In this document: piece by piece, positions 33,702 through 42,448 of the stretch
Layout: each line of letters begins with the position of its first letter
Position numbering within the stretch: the stretch's first letter is position 1
NCBI GenBank assembly: GCA_937925635.1
Contig: CALALX010000129.1
Coordinates: 8,511 to 72,510 of the forward strand
Source: an uncultured Caulobacter sp.
GTDB taxonomy: Bacteria; Pseudomonadota; Alphaproteobacteria; Caulobacterales; Caulobacteraceae
DNA length: 64,000 nt
Direction of reading: 5' to 3'
Made by a program: the position numbers and the translations under genes
The notes under the pieces: model-generated
Databases searched by the model: none
Told to the model about the DNA's origin: nothing
The model's input: the letters and a program-made list of their open reading frames with translations, nothing else

Positions 33702-33734
33702 GGCGCGGTCCTCAGTGACCGCGCCTTCTTCTTT
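33702..33734 (+). terminator. Terminator of rpoH
   Basis: GGCGCGGTC and GACCGCGCC pair perfectly around CTCAGT, followed by TTCTTCTTT. It overlaps the last codons of the convergent CadC-like gene, where it encodes an Arg-rich end. Confidence 0.85.
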
Positions 33735-34770
33735 GCTGGAAGAGCATCGCGCCGACGATACAGGCGCCGAACAAGGCGCCCTCAGCGCAGCTCGCGACAA
33801 TCTGGGCGACCGGGCCGAAGCGGCCCTCGCCGGTCAGCAGGCCGATCGGGTCGAGGTTCAGTCGTGATCCCGGAAACTGGCGGGTGAGCAGATCCAGACT
33901 CCCGCCCATCAGCCGCCCGCCAAGCAGGGGCGCCAGCGCTCCGGCCAGACCGCCCGCGAGGGCCGCCAGGGCCACGCCAAGCCGGGGCGAGCGAACGCGC
34001 CCCGCCAGCCAGGCGCCGAACCCGACCGCTCCGCCAAGAAGCAGGCCTTCCCCAGCCCCGGTCATCTCGGTCGGCGCCTGGCCGAACAGCAGATTGAAGG
34101 CGTCGACGCCGAACAACTTGACGACGGCGCCCACGACGAGCCCGCCCGCGGCCCCGCCGAGGATGCGCCAGGCGCGTCCCGGCGCGAAGGCGGACGCCGC
34201 GATTCCGAAGGCCACGCCCGCGCCGCCGATCAGCGCCATGGCGAGCGTCAGGCCCAGCAGCACCAGCAGAACGGAGGCCGCGCCGGCCCCGGCCTGCCCC
34301 GGTTGCGCGGCGCCCACGAAGCCGTAGACCAGACCGCCGACGACGCCGGCCAGTCCGGCCCCCGCAGTGCCGGCGGCGGTCTGCCGGAGGACCTCTTCCC
34401 AGGCCCGGCTCCGGACCTTCGGCGCCGCCGCCTCCATCACCGCGCCGGGGGCGATCGCCACGACGCGCGCGATGAAGCGGTAGCCATGCTTGGGAACGGT
34501 CTCGATGAAGCGCGGACGAGCGGCGTCATCGCCGAGTTGCCGGCGCAGGGTGCGGATACACTGGGTCAGCGCCTCGTCGGTGACCGGGACGCCACGCCAG
34601 ACTTCCTGGTGGAAGCGCTCCTTCGACACCAGTCTGCCCTGCTCCCTGACCATCAACGCCAGGGCGTCGAGGTAGCGCGCGTTCAGGTCGACCGTCGCCC
34701 CGTCCAGCAACAGGCGCCGATCGCCGGGATCGAGCTGGAAGCGGTCAAAGCGGAAACTGCCTGGCTCCAC
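33712..34770 (-). CDS. CadC-like winged-helix membrane regulator
   Basis: The 352-residue protein has an N-terminal OmpR/CadC-type winged helix (about 5-105; LDARYLD-like stretch LNARYLDALALMVREQGRLV, then ALTQCIRTLRRQLGDD and YIETVPKHGYRF-type RFIETVPKHGYRF). The remainder is Ala/Gly-rich with six or more hydrophobic segments, as in membrane-bound transcription factors that sense stress directly. The GTG at 34770 begins VEPGSFRFDRF, where the domain starts; the frame remains open 33 codons upstream. It is convergent with rpoH and ends inside its terminator. Confidence 0.75.
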   Translation of the reverse strand: MEPGSFRFDRFQLDPGDRRLLLDGATVDLNARYLDALALMVREQGRLVSKERFHQEVWRGVPVTDEALTQCIRTLRRQLGDDAARPRFIETVPKHGYRFIARVVAIAPGAVMEAAAPKVRSRAWEEVLRQTAAGTAGAGLAGVVGGLVYGFVGAAQPGQAGAGAASVLLVLLGLTLAMALIGGAGVAFGIAASAFAPGRAWRILGGAAGGLVVGAVVKLFGVDAFNLLFGQAPTEMTGAGEGLLLGGAVGFGAWLAGRVRSPRLGVALAALAGGLAGALAPLLGGRLMGGSLDLLTRQFPGSRLNLDPIGLLTGEGRFGPVAQIVASCAEGALFGACIVGAMLFQQRRRRGH

Positions 34771-34949
34771 GGATCCGTCATTCCTTTGCCAAAGCCCGGT
34801 CAAACGGGCGACAGATCGCCGCGAAGCTTCCTCCATGAGGAGGAACATGGCAATGGCGGCCAGGTCCATACGACCTCAGCCGACATCGACGCCGCCGCGG
34901 TCAGGTTCTTGCTGCGATCCGCCGCCGAGGGCCATACGATCACCGCCGC

Positions 34950-35723
34950 ATGGAAGAACTGGCCCGCGCCCGGATCGTGATGTGGCAAGGCGGCAGCCTC
35001 TGGCTGATGAACGCCGCGGCTCGGACCGGGGACCTCGAGCCCAGGACCGGAGCCCACGCCCACCACGCGATTCAGATCGTCCTCGGCCTCGGCGGCCGGT
35101 TCCGCCTCTGGCTCGCTGATCAAACCCTGCCCGGGCCCTACGTCGCCGTGGCGCCGGACGCCCGACACGCCTTCGACGCCGACGGCGCCTACGCCATCCT
35201 GTTCATCGAGCCCGAGAGCCCCGCCGGAAGGGCTGTGATGGCGGCGTTCTTTCCGGCCGGCCCGCTCCATCCGTTGTCGGAGCCCCTGGCCGGCCGTCTC
35301 GAACGTCAGCTGTCCGCCCTGGCGGGGACACCGGCGCCCACGACGACGGAGCTCGCATCCCTCGGGCAGGCGATGGTCGACCAACTGGCCGGCGCAGCCC
35401 GCCCCGATCAGATCGACCCACGAGTAGCGAAGGTTCTCGCTAGGGTCGCCGGCGACCAGGACATCGCGCTCAATCTCGCCGGCGCGGCGCGCATCGCAGG
35501 CCTGTCGCCGAGCCGCATGAGCCACCTGTTCGTCGAACAGACGGGCCTCGCGTTCAAGACCTACCTGCTGTGGATCCGACTGACCCGAGCGGTGGGTCTG
35601 ATGGCGCGGTGGGACAATTTGACCGATGTCGCCCACAGCGCCGGCTTCTCCGACTCGGCCCACTTCAGTCGCACTTTCCGTCGGATGTTCGGCATCGCTC
35701 CCGCGGGCCTGAGGCTGTTCTAG
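34950..35723 (+). CDS. AraC family transcriptional regulator
   Basis: The 257-residue protein has an N-terminal cupin-like ligand domain (about 1-130, GAHAHHAIQIVLGLGGRFRL) and a C-terminal pair of HTHs (about 160-257): LAGAARIAGLSPSRMSHLF and LTDVAHSAGFSDSAHFSRTF followed by the conserved RRMFGIAPAGLR. The ligand is unknown. It is followed 69 bases later by a metallothionein gene and a membrane protein gene on the same strand, so metal or redox sensing is plausible. Confidence 0.9.
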   Translation: MEELARARIVMWQGGSLWLMNAAARTGDLEPRTGAHAHHAIQIVLGLGGRFRLWLADQTLPGPYVAVAPDARHAFDADGAYAILFIEPESPAGRAVMAAFFPAGPLHPLSEPLAGRLERQLSALAGTPAPTTTELASLGQAMVDQLAGAARPDQIDPRVAKVLARVAGDQDIALNLAGAARIAGLSPSRMSHLFVEQTGLAFKTYLLWIRLTRAVGLMARWDNLTDVAHSAGFSDSAHFSRTFRRMFGIAPAGLRLF

Positions 35724-35792
35724 CTGTTGCGTTCAAGTCGGGCCGGGCCGCGACGGCTACACGGAGCTTCCTCAACCAAGGAAGGAAGACCC

Positions 35793-35939
35793 ATGGACGA
35801 TCAGATTCAGACGGCCGTCGAGGCCTCGCGCGAGACCAGGCCCCAGAGCGGATGCTCAAGTCCGACTTGCCGCTGCGGCCCCGACTGCCGCTGCGGCGAC
35901 GCCTGCGTCTGCACCCCGGCGTCCAACTGCGTCCGCTAG
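35793..35939 (+). CDS. Small metallothionein-like protein
   Basis: The 48-residue protein contains eight cysteines in a 26-residue tail: GCSSPTCRCGPDCRC, then GDACVCTPASNC. C-x-C pairs of this density bind Zn, Cd or Cu as thiolate clusters, as in bacterial metallothioneins (SmtA/BmtA). AAGGAAG sits seven bases before the ATG. It is flanked by an AraC regulator and a small membrane protein. Too short to assign a metal. Confidence 0.8.
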   Translation: MDDQIQTAVEASRETRPQSGCSSPTCRCGPDCRCGDACVCTPASNCVR

Positions 35940-36006
35940 ATGCTGGACCGTCGACCGGGCCAGCGCCCGCGCCGACGGTCCACTCCCCTTCGATGGAGCC
36001 AGATCG

Positions 36007-36399
36007 ATGGAGATGATGATCGGAGTCGCGCTCGCCCTCGGCGTGGGCGGGTTCGCCATGCTGAGCGGCTTCGACAAGGATCGCGCATTCTACCCGACGG
36101 TCGCGATCGTCGTGGCCGCCTACTACCTGCTGTTCGCCGCGATGACGGGCCGCGGCGCCATTGTCCTGGCGGAGACGCTCGTCATGGCTGGCTTCGCCGC
36201 GATCGCGGTTATTGGCTTCAGGGGAGATCCCTGGTTCACGGTATTGGCGCTCGGCGGGCACGGCGTGCTTGATCTGGCTCATCCTCGCCTGATCGCCAAT
36301 CCAGCGGCGCCGGACTGGTGGCCCGCTTTCTGCCTGGCCTTCGACGTGACAATCGCGGGATGGCTGGCGGCGCGGCTGCTGCGCGAGGGACGCGCCTAG
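36007..36399 (+). CDS. Small multi-pass membrane protein
   Basis: The 130-residue protein has four predicted transmembrane segments: MMIGVALALGVGGFAML, FYPTVAIVVAAYYLLFA, IVLAETLVMAGFAAIAVIGF and AFCLAFDVTIAGWLAARLL. A conserved-looking GGHGVLDLAHPRLIANP loop lies between helices 3 and 4. No family is certain. It may share an operon with the metallothionein gene upstream. The stop codon TAG is also the first bases of the repeat at 36397. Confidence 0.7.
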   Translation: MEMMIGVALALGVGGFAMLSGFDKDRAFYPTVAIVVAAYYLLFAAMTGRGAIVLAETLVMAGFAAIAVIGFRGDPWFTVLALGGHGVLDLAHPRLIANPAAPDWWPAFCLAFDVTIAGWLAARLLREGRA

Positions 36400-36510
36400 A
36401 GCACGATGGCATCAGACGGAATCGTCTGATGGCTGAATCGTGCTCTAGAATCAAAGGTGTAGAGCCTGATTCAGGGTTCAGATTGTTCCATCTGAACCCA
36501 TCAGGCTCTA
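36397..36510. repeat. Double cruciform intergenic repeat supplying two stop codons
   Basis: First cruciform (36397-36447): outer stem TAGAGCACGAT with its inverse, inner stem CATCAGACG with CGTCTGATG. Second (36460-36510): outer stem TAGAGCCTGAT with ATCAGGCTCTA, inner GTTCAGAT with ATCTGAAC. The TAG at the left edge ends the membrane protein gene and the CTA at the right edge ends the minus-strand response regulator gene. Similar TAGAGC-ended elements are known between Caulobacteraceae genes. Confidence 0.88.
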
Positions 36511-37311
36511 GGCGGCCTTGGGCGCCGAGTCCTTGGGCATGAACTCCAGGACGGCCACGATCGCCGCCTCCAGGCCGCGCCAGTCAGGCTGGCCCTCTGC
36601 GGGGAGCTGGGCGGCCAGACCCGCAGCCGCCTTCATAAGGCCGGCCTCGCCCATGGACTGGCCGAGTTTCTGCAGGTCGATGGCCTGGGCCATCAGGGCG
36701 CGGCGCGCCTGCGCCCAGTCCGACTTCAGCGAGCCGGCGGCGGCGCGCACGATCTTCAGGGCCTGCAGCATGCGCTGCTGATCGGGCGTGGCGGTGGAGT
36801 CGCTCTTGCGCTTGCGCGGACCGGTGTACTCCGCCGAGTTGAAGCGGCGGCGATCGGGTCCGACATAGTGCACCGCCTCGACCCAGTCGCGCGGCTTGAG
36901 CGCCACGGCTTCGAGGCGACGCAGCAGGTCCTTCATGGTGTACGGCTTCCGCAGGAACTCGTGCACCCCGGCGTCGCGCGCGCCGAGGATGGCGGCGGCG
37001 GTCGCCTCGGCCGTCACCATGATCACCGGCGCCTGGCGGCAGGAAAGATCACTGCGACGGATCATCTTGGTCAGGCGCAGGCCATCGAGGCCCGGGCCCG
37101 AGTGTTCGACGAAGATCAGCTGGGGATCGACCATCTGCGCCAGCTGCATGCCCTTGCCGTCGTTCGGCGCTGACCAGACCTGGGCGCTGCCGCCAGAGAT
37201 GGTCCGCAAAAGGTCGGTGAGCAGCCTCGTGGAAGCAGGCGCGGGATCGACGACCATCACCTTGCCGAGATGAGGCGTCAGTCTGCTGAAAAGTTTCGCT
37301 TCGTCGAGCAA
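36508..37311 (-). CDS. Response-regulator-like protein with degenerate receiver
   Basis: The 267-residue protein has a CheY-like domain (about 15-135) and an uncharacterised helical C-terminus. The phosphoacceptor position is Glu69 (LIFVEHSGPGLDG) rather than Asp, and only one acidic residue (Asp22 in VVDPAPAS) remains of the usual pair. The switch Thr100 (VIMVTAEAT) and Lys122 (FLRKPYT) are kept. Glu can mimic a phosphorylated state, so it may be a constitutive or scaffold protein. It has no kinase partner nearby. Confidence 0.85.
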   Translation of the reverse strand: MLDEAKLFSRLTPHLGKVMVVDPAPASTRLLTDLLRTISGGSAQVWSAPNDGKGMQLAQMVDPQLIFVEHSGPGLDGLRLTKMIRRSDLSCRQAPVIMVTAEATAAAILGARDAGVHEFLRKPYTMKDLLRRLEAVALKPRDWVEAVHYVGPDRRRFNSAEYTGPRKRKSDSTATPDQQRMLQALKIVRAAAGSLKSDWAQARRALMAQAIDLQKLGQSMGEAGLMKAAAGLAAQLPAEGQPDWRGLEAAIVAVLEFMPKDSAPKAA

Positions 37312-37374
37312 TGGAAGGATCCGGTAGGTTCTGGGAGCAATCCTGCCCCTTCTTAGTTAACAGCGACTGTCTCT

Positions 37375-38511
37375 TCAGATCGCCAGGGTCTCACCGAGGC
37401 TGGCTTCGAAGTCCTGGAAGATGTCAGCGACCTCGTCGGCGGGCGCAGACGGAAAGCGCCCGCTCGGAAAGCGGTATCGCCAGAATGAGGCCACGTGCGA
37501 AGCCGCGCCGACCTTTTCCCCAAGCATGAGGAACATTTCCGGAGCCTCCAGCAGAAACTTGCGAAATGCCAAGGGGTTGCCGTTGCGGGTGAGGCTGACG
37601 AAGGCCGTGTCGTAGACCTTGAGAGTCCGATCCAGCTCGTTCCTGCATTGGGTGATCGCGCCTTTCAGCCGGCGCCTCGCCCCGTCGATGTAGTTGGCGA
37701 CGTCCGGCTCGCGGGGCCCCGAGACCATCAGTTCACCGATCTCGCCGGCGACAGTCTGAAGCTGGGGCCGCAGGCTGGTCAGCATCCATTTGTAGTAGAG
37801 GAAGCCCTTCCAGCTGAAGACGCCTTCGCGGAAGTCCTCTCCCTCCAGCATGAGCGTGTCCCTCAACGGCTCCAGCCGCTCGTCGACTTCGGTCGAAAGA
37901 AGGGCCTGAACCAGCCGGGCGGTATATGCGCCGGCTCCAGCCGACGTTCTTTGGTAGGCGAGGCGGATGAGGACCTCGATCTGTGCCGCGACATACGATT
38001 GCATGGCATCCAGGTCGGCCGGAGAGATCGCGAAGTAGCAGGGCGCCACCAGATGGCCGTGGCGCCGGAGATGTTCGCGCAACAGGAACGGGTCCAGCGA
38101 AGGCAACCGGTCCATCAGCCTCAGAATGCCAATGTCGAATTCCGGCGAGCGGTTGTCCGAGCAGGCCTCGTACATGAGGTCCAGCCAGCCGCGCTGTCCG
38201 ACGAAGAACGACTGGCCGCCTAGGCCGAGGTCACTTCGTTCAAAGGGTATGATGACCTTTGTCGCCGTCGTCCTGTAGTCGTCGAAAAGATAGGCCTCGT
38301 CAGCCCTGAGCCGATGCTTGAGAATGAGCGATGCGTTCAGCTGGCGGCTCTTGAAGAGAGGAAGCTCGGCCCAGTCGGGACGCGATCCGTGCCGTTCAGC
38401 CACATTCAGCAGATTCAGCACGCGGCTGGTTGACGCCGTTCGGTTGAGCGCCTTCAGGCTGCGGGACGTGCGGTCACTCGCCGCCAAGCCAATTTTGCGC
38501 CGAGCCCGCAC
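37375..38511 (-). CDS. Hypothetical protein, family not recognised
   Basis: This 378-residue soluble protein has a basic N-terminus (MRARRKIGLAASDRTSRSLK), no signal peptide and mainly alpha-helical content. Segments such as LLREHLRRHGHLVAPCYFAI and FREGVFSWKGFLYYKWMLT are distinctive but match nothing I know. Base composition is a little lower in GC than neighbouring housekeeping genes, which hints at transfer. It stands alone between the response regulator and purA, with about 90 bases on each side. Confidence 0.7.
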   Translation of the reverse strand: MRARRKIGLAASDRTSRSLKALNRTASTSRVLNLLNVAERHGSRPDWAELPLFKSRQLNASLILKHRLRADEAYLFDDYRTTATKVIIPFERSDLGLGGQSFFVGQRGWLDLMYEACSDNRSPEFDIGILRLMDRLPSLDPFLLREHLRRHGHLVAPCYFAISPADLDAMQSYVAAQIEVLIRLAYQRTSAGAGAYTARLVQALLSTEVDERLEPLRDTLMLEGEDFREGVFSWKGFLYYKWMLTSLRPQLQTVAGEIGELMVSGPREPDVANYIDGARRRLKGAITQCRNELDRTLKVYDTAFVSLTRNGNPLAFRKFLLEAPEMFLMLGEKVGAASHVASFWRYRFPSGRFPSAPADEVADIFQDFEASLGETLAI

Positions 38512-38597
38512 GGTTGCTCCCTGGTTAGCCTCAGTCTGCCGAGACTAGGCGCCCGGAGATAAACAATGGCTAACCCGAAACGGGGCCAGGCGAGCAT

Positions 38598-39884
38598 CTA
38601 GCCCCGAAACGGGTCCCACATCAGGATCGTGTCGTCGCGCTCAGGGCTGGTCGACAGCAAGGCGACCGGAGCGCCGATCAGCTCCTCAATCCGCCTTACG
38701 TACTTGATGGCGTTGGCGTTCAGGTCCCGAAACGAGCGAGCCCCGGCCGTGCTTTCCTCCCACCCCGGCATCTCCTCGTAGATCGGCCTGGCCGCCGCCT
38801 GCTCGCGCATGCCGGCGGGAAGGTAATCGTAGGCGACGCCGTTGATGTCGTAGCCGACGCAGATTTTCAGGGTCTTCAGACCATCGAGCACGTCGAGCTT
38901 GGTCAAGGCGATGCCGGCGATGCCGTTGATGGCCACCGACTGTCGCACCAGCACCGCGTCGAACCAGCCGCATCGGCGCCCGCGGCCGGTGTTGGTGCCG
39001 ACCTCGCGGCCGACCGTCGCCAGGTGCTGGCCGACCTCGTCGTTCAGCTCCGCCGCGAAGGGTCCCTCGCCGACGCGAGTGGTGTAGGCCTTGACGATGC
39101 CCAGAACATAGCCCGGCCCTCGCGGCCCCATGCCGGAGCCGGCGGCGGCCTGGCCGGCGACGGTGTTGGACGATGTGACGAACGGATAGGTGCCGTGGTC
39201 GACGTCGAGCAGCGCCCCCTGGGCTCCCTCGAACAGGATCCGGCGGCCGGCCTTGTGGGCCTGATCGAGCAGTCGCCAGGCCGGCTGGGCATAGGGCAGC
39301 AGCTTCGGGGCGAGGTCCAGCAGCTGTCGCAGCAGTTCGCCGGCGTCGGCGACGGGCAGGCCCAGGCCCTTGCGCAGGGCGGCATGGTGCGACAGCAGGC
39401 GGTCGATCTTGGCTTCCAGGGCTTCCGGATCGGCCAGGTCGGCGACGCGGATCGCCCGACGGCCGACCTTGTCTTCGTAGGCCGGGCCGATGCCGCGTCC
39501 TGTGGTGCCGATCTTCTGGGTGGACGCGGCCTCGCGGGCCTGGTCGAGATCCTTGTGCACGGGGAGGATCAGACAGGCGTTGTCGGCCAGCACCAGCAGG
39601 TCTGGGCCGATGACGACGCCCTGCTCGCCGATCTTCGCGATTTCGTCCAGCAGGTGCCAGGGATCGACGACCACGCCGTTGCCGATCACTGACAGCTTGC
39701 CCTGAACCACGCCCGAGGGCAGCAGCGCGAGCTTGTAGACCTTGCCCTCGACGACCAGCGTGTGGCCGGCGTTGTGACCGCCCTGGAACCGCACGACCAC
39801 GTCGGCGCGGTTGCTCAGCCAGTCGACGATCTTGCCCTTGCCTTCGTCGCCCCACTGGGCGCCGACAACGGTCACATTGGCCAT
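38598..39884 (-). CDS. purA: Adenylosuccinate synthetase
   Basis: PurA makes adenylosuccinate from IMP, aspartate and GTP, the first committed step to AMP. The 428-residue protein has VVGAQWGDEGKGKIVDWLS, GGHNAGHT, TTGRGIGPAYEDKVGRR, the GTP-site NTGRGRRCGWFD and ALTKLDVLDGL. The start ATG at 39884 matches the family N-terminus; upstream codons that remain open are not homologous. A leader of about 195 bases (39885-40079) separates it from the TPR gene; it holds only G/C-rich partial repeats. Confidence 0.98.
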   Translation of the reverse strand: MANVTVVGAQWGDEGKGKIVDWLSNRADVVVRFQGGHNAGHTLVVEGKVYKLALLPSGVVQGKLSVIGNGVVVDPWHLLDEIAKIGEQGVVIGPDLLVLADNACLILPVHKDLDQAREAASTQKIGTTGRGIGPAYEDKVGRRAIRVADLADPEALEAKIDRLLSHHAALRKGLGLPVADAGELLRQLLDLAPKLLPYAQPAWRLLDQAHKAGRRILFEGAQGALLDVDHGTYPFVTSSNTVAGQAAAGSGMGPRGPGYVLGIVKAYTTRVGEGPFAAELNDEVGQHLATVGREVGTNTGRGRRCGWFDAVLVRQSVAINGIAGIALTKLDVLDGLKTLKICVGYDINGVAYDYLPAGMREQAAARPIYEEMPGWEESTAGARSFRDLNANAIKYVRRIEELIGAPVALLSTSPERDDTILMWDPFRG

Positions 39885-40079
39885 GGATACGATCCTTCCG
39901 CCTGCCGGAACGATCCAGCGCGCCCTTCGACAGGCTCCTCGGCGCGTGGACTTGGGATCGATTGTGGGCGGCTCTTCAGCAGCCGGGGCGGCGTATAGCG
40001 GGGCTGGCGAGTGGCGTCCAGCCCCACTCACGCCCGCGGTCATCCCGGCGTTCGCCGCAAGGCGCGGATCCGGAGCGGG

Positions 40080-40898
40080 TTACCGCCCTCCGGTGACCGC
40101 CTCCCAGGAACGGCCTTGCCCGGTGGGCGCGCGCTCGGTGGCGGCCTTCAACCAGGCGACGTTGTTGGCGACCTGGTCCGGCGGGAGGTCCTGGCGCGCC
40201 AGAGCCTCGGCCTCGGCGATCCGTCCCTGCAGGCCCAGCACCAGGGACAGGTTCTGGCGCACGCGGGCGTCGGCGCGCGTGGAGGCGGCCGCAATGCGCA
40301 GCATCTGCTCGGCCCGCCCCATGTCGCCATGGGTGGCGTGATACATGGCCAGGTTCGAGATCGGTCCCGGCTCGTTGGGCGCCAGGGCCAGGGCCTGCTG
40401 ATGGTAGCCCAGCGCCTCGGCGTCGCGGTCGGTCTGCTCCATGGCGACGGCCAGGAGGGCTAAGGGGCGCCAGTCGCGCGGCGCCAGGGCCTGCGCCTTC
40501 CGGGCCGGCTCGATCGCGTAGAATCCCTGTCCGCGGGCGACGGCGGCGCGGGCCGATTCCATCAGCAGCTCGACATTGTCAGGTGCGACGACAAGGCCGC
40601 GGCCGGCGACATCGGCGGCCTCGTCGTTGCGGTCGAGCTGACGCAGCGCCTGCGACAGGCCGATGGCGGCCTCCGTGTCACGGCCGTCGATCTCCATCTC
40701 CCGTCCCCAGAAGGCGGCGCGCGCCAGGGGATCCATGCGGCGGGCTTCGGCGCGCTGCTGCGGCGCGGCCTTGGCGCGAGCGGGCGGCGCGGCCGCCGGT
40801 GTCGGAGCCGCGGATTGCGCCTTGCCGGGCTCGGCGGCCAGGGCGGGCAGGGCGAAGAGAGCCAGGACTGTTGCGGCGAGAGCCGGCGTGCGACACAT
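40080..40898 (-). CDS. Exported TPR-repeat protein
   Basis: The 272-residue protein has a signal peptide (about 1-22, TVLALFALPALAAEP), an Ala/Pro/Lys-rich linker, and TPR-like helices from residue 65 on, for example RDTEAAIGLSQALRQLDRND, and GDMGRAEQMLRIAAAS followed by GRIAEAEALARQDL. The C-terminus ends before a basic tail. TPR proteins scaffold complexes; here probably in the periplasm. It is divergent from the aminopeptidase gene. Confidence 0.82.
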   Translation of the reverse strand: MCRTPALAATVLALFALPALAAEPGKAQSAAPTPAAAPPARAKAAPQQRAEARRMDPLARAAFWGREMEIDGRDTEAAIGLSQALRQLDRNDEAADVAGRGLVVAPDNVELLMESARAAVARGQGFYAIEPARKAQALAPRDWRPLALLAVAMEQTDRDAEALGYHQQALALAPNEPGPISNLAMYHATHGDMGRAEQMLRIAAASTRADARVRQNLSLVLGLQGRIAEAEALARQDLPPDQVANNVAWLKAATERAPTGQGRSWEAVTGGR

Positions 40899-40987
40899 GG
40901 AGGCGAGCCTTTCGCAGGATGCGACGCGAAGCTTCGGCGACCGGGCTCAAGGAATCGTTAAGCATAAATCGAGCCCCCAGCCAGACC

Positions 40988-42367
40988 ATGACCGAAGTCC
41001 TGCTGACCGCCCCCGAGGGCGAGACCATTCCCGTCGTCGTCGTCGCCGAGGGCGTGCTCGAGGGCCTGTCGGACTTCGAGCTCGGACTGGCGGCCGCCGC
41101 CGACTTCAAGGGCAGGAACGGTCAGGTGCTAGTCGTCCCCGCGCCGGACGGCGCGACGGCGAAGGTGCTGTTCGGCGTCGGCGACCCGGCGAAGGCCGAC
41201 GCCATGGCCTTCCGCGCCCTGCCCGCGAAGCTGGCCGTCGGCGACTATCGCATCGAGGGCGTTCTCGCCGGCCTCGATCCCGCGCGGATCGCGCTGGCCT
41301 TCGCGCTCGGCAGCTATGGATTCGACCGCTACAGGAAGAAGCGGGAGCGCCACGCTAGGCTGATCGCGGCGGACGGCGTGGATGTCGTCGAGCTGCGCGA
41401 GATCGCGCTTGCCTGCGCCCTGGCCCGTGACATGGTCAATACGCCGGCCAACGACATGGGCCCGCTGCAGATCGAGACGATCGCCCGCGAGATCGCCGAG
41501 CGCCACGGCGCGAGCATCAGCGTCATCACCGGCGACGCCCTGCTGGCCGAGAACTATCCCTCCATCCACGCCGTGGGCCGCGCCGCCGACCCGACCCGCG
41601 CCCCGCGGATGATCGAGCTGCGTTGGGGCGAGGCGGACTGGCCGCTGGTCGCCATCGTCGGCAAGGGCGTGGTGTTCGACACCGGCGGCCTGGACATCAA
41701 GCCGTCGGCCGGCATGCGGCTGATGAAGAAGGACATGGGCGGCGCCGCCCACGCGCTGGCGCTGGGCCGGATGCTGATGGCGGCGAAGCTGCCGATCCGC
41801 GTGGCGGTGCTCGTGCCGACGGTCGAGAACGCCATCAGCGGCGACGCCATGCGACCGGGCGACGTGCTCGACACCCGCAAGGGCCTGACCGTCGAGGTTG
41901 GCAACACCGACGCGGAGGGCCGGCTGATCCTGTCGGACGCGCTGACTCGCGCCGGCGAGCTGGATCCCATCCTGACCATCGACCTGGCCACCCTGACCGG
42001 CGCGGCGCGGATCGCGCTGGGGCCGCAGGTGATCCCCTTCTACACCGACGACGACGTCCTGGCGGCCGACATCGCGGCAGCATCGAAGGCGGTCGGTGAT
42101 CCGCTCTGGCGCATGCCGCTGTGGCCCGGCTACGAGGAAGCTCTCGACTGCGATATCGCGGACCTCAAGAACGACCCCGACGGCTGGGCCCAGGCCGGCT
42201 CGGTGACGGCGGCCCTGTTCCTCAAGCGTTTCGCCCCGGCGTCGGGAAGCTGGGTCCACCTGGACATCTTCGCCTGGAACCCGAAAGGCGCCCCCGGCCG
42301 GCCGGTGGGGGGCGAAGCCCAGGCGATCCGGGCGCTCTATGCGATGCTGAAGTCGCGCTTCGCCTGA
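40988..42367 (+). CDS. Leucyl aminopeptidase family protein (M17)
   Basis: M17 peptidases are hexameric two-zinc enzymes that remove N-terminal residues. The 459-residue protein has VGKGVVFDTGGLDIKPS (metal Asp and Lys), MKKDMGGAAHALALGRM, and NTDAEGRLILSDAL with the second metal Asp and Glu plus catalytic Arg. LTGAARIALGPQVIPFYTDD follows. The N-terminal domain is shorter and divergent from PepA, as is normal for the PepB-like alphaproteobacterial group. The start ATG at 40988 follows a stretch with no other good start. A bidirectional terminator follows. Confidence 0.93.
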   Translation: MTEVLLTAPEGETIPVVVVAEGVLEGLSDFELGLAAAADFKGRNGQVLVVPAPDGATAKVLFGVGDPAKADAMAFRALPAKLAVGDYRIEGVLAGLDPARIALAFALGSYGFDRYRKKRERHARLIAADGVDVVELREIALACALARDMVNTPANDMGPLQIETIAREIAERHGASISVITGDALLAENYPSIHAVGRAADPTRAPRMIELRWGEADWPLVAIVGKGVVFDTGGLDIKPSAGMRLMKKDMGGAAHALALGRMLMAAKLPIRVAVLVPTVENAISGDAMRPGDVLDTRKGLTVEVGNTDAEGRLILSDALTRAGELDPILTIDLATLTGAARIALGPQVIPFYTDDDVLAADIAAASKAVGDPLWRMPLWPGYEEALDCDIADLKNDPDGWAQAGSVTAALFLKRFAPASGSWVHLDIFAWNPKGAPGRPVGGEAQAIRALYAMLKSRFA

Positions 42368-42390
42368 CCGACTTGGAAAGCGCGGATGCA

Positions 42391-42426
42391 CGAAGGCCGC
42401 GCCGGGGCGCCCCGACGCGGCCTTCG
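42391..42426. terminator. Bidirectional terminator between aminopeptidase and cytochrome c genes
   Basis: CGAAGGCCGCG pairs with CGCGGCCTTCG, with an inner G/C stem CCGGGG/CCCCGA. It sits between convergent genes, 23 bases from each stop. T-tracts are weak on both sides. Confidence 0.75.
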
Positions 42427-42448
42427 GTAGGTTCGGTCTCGCTGTCGG

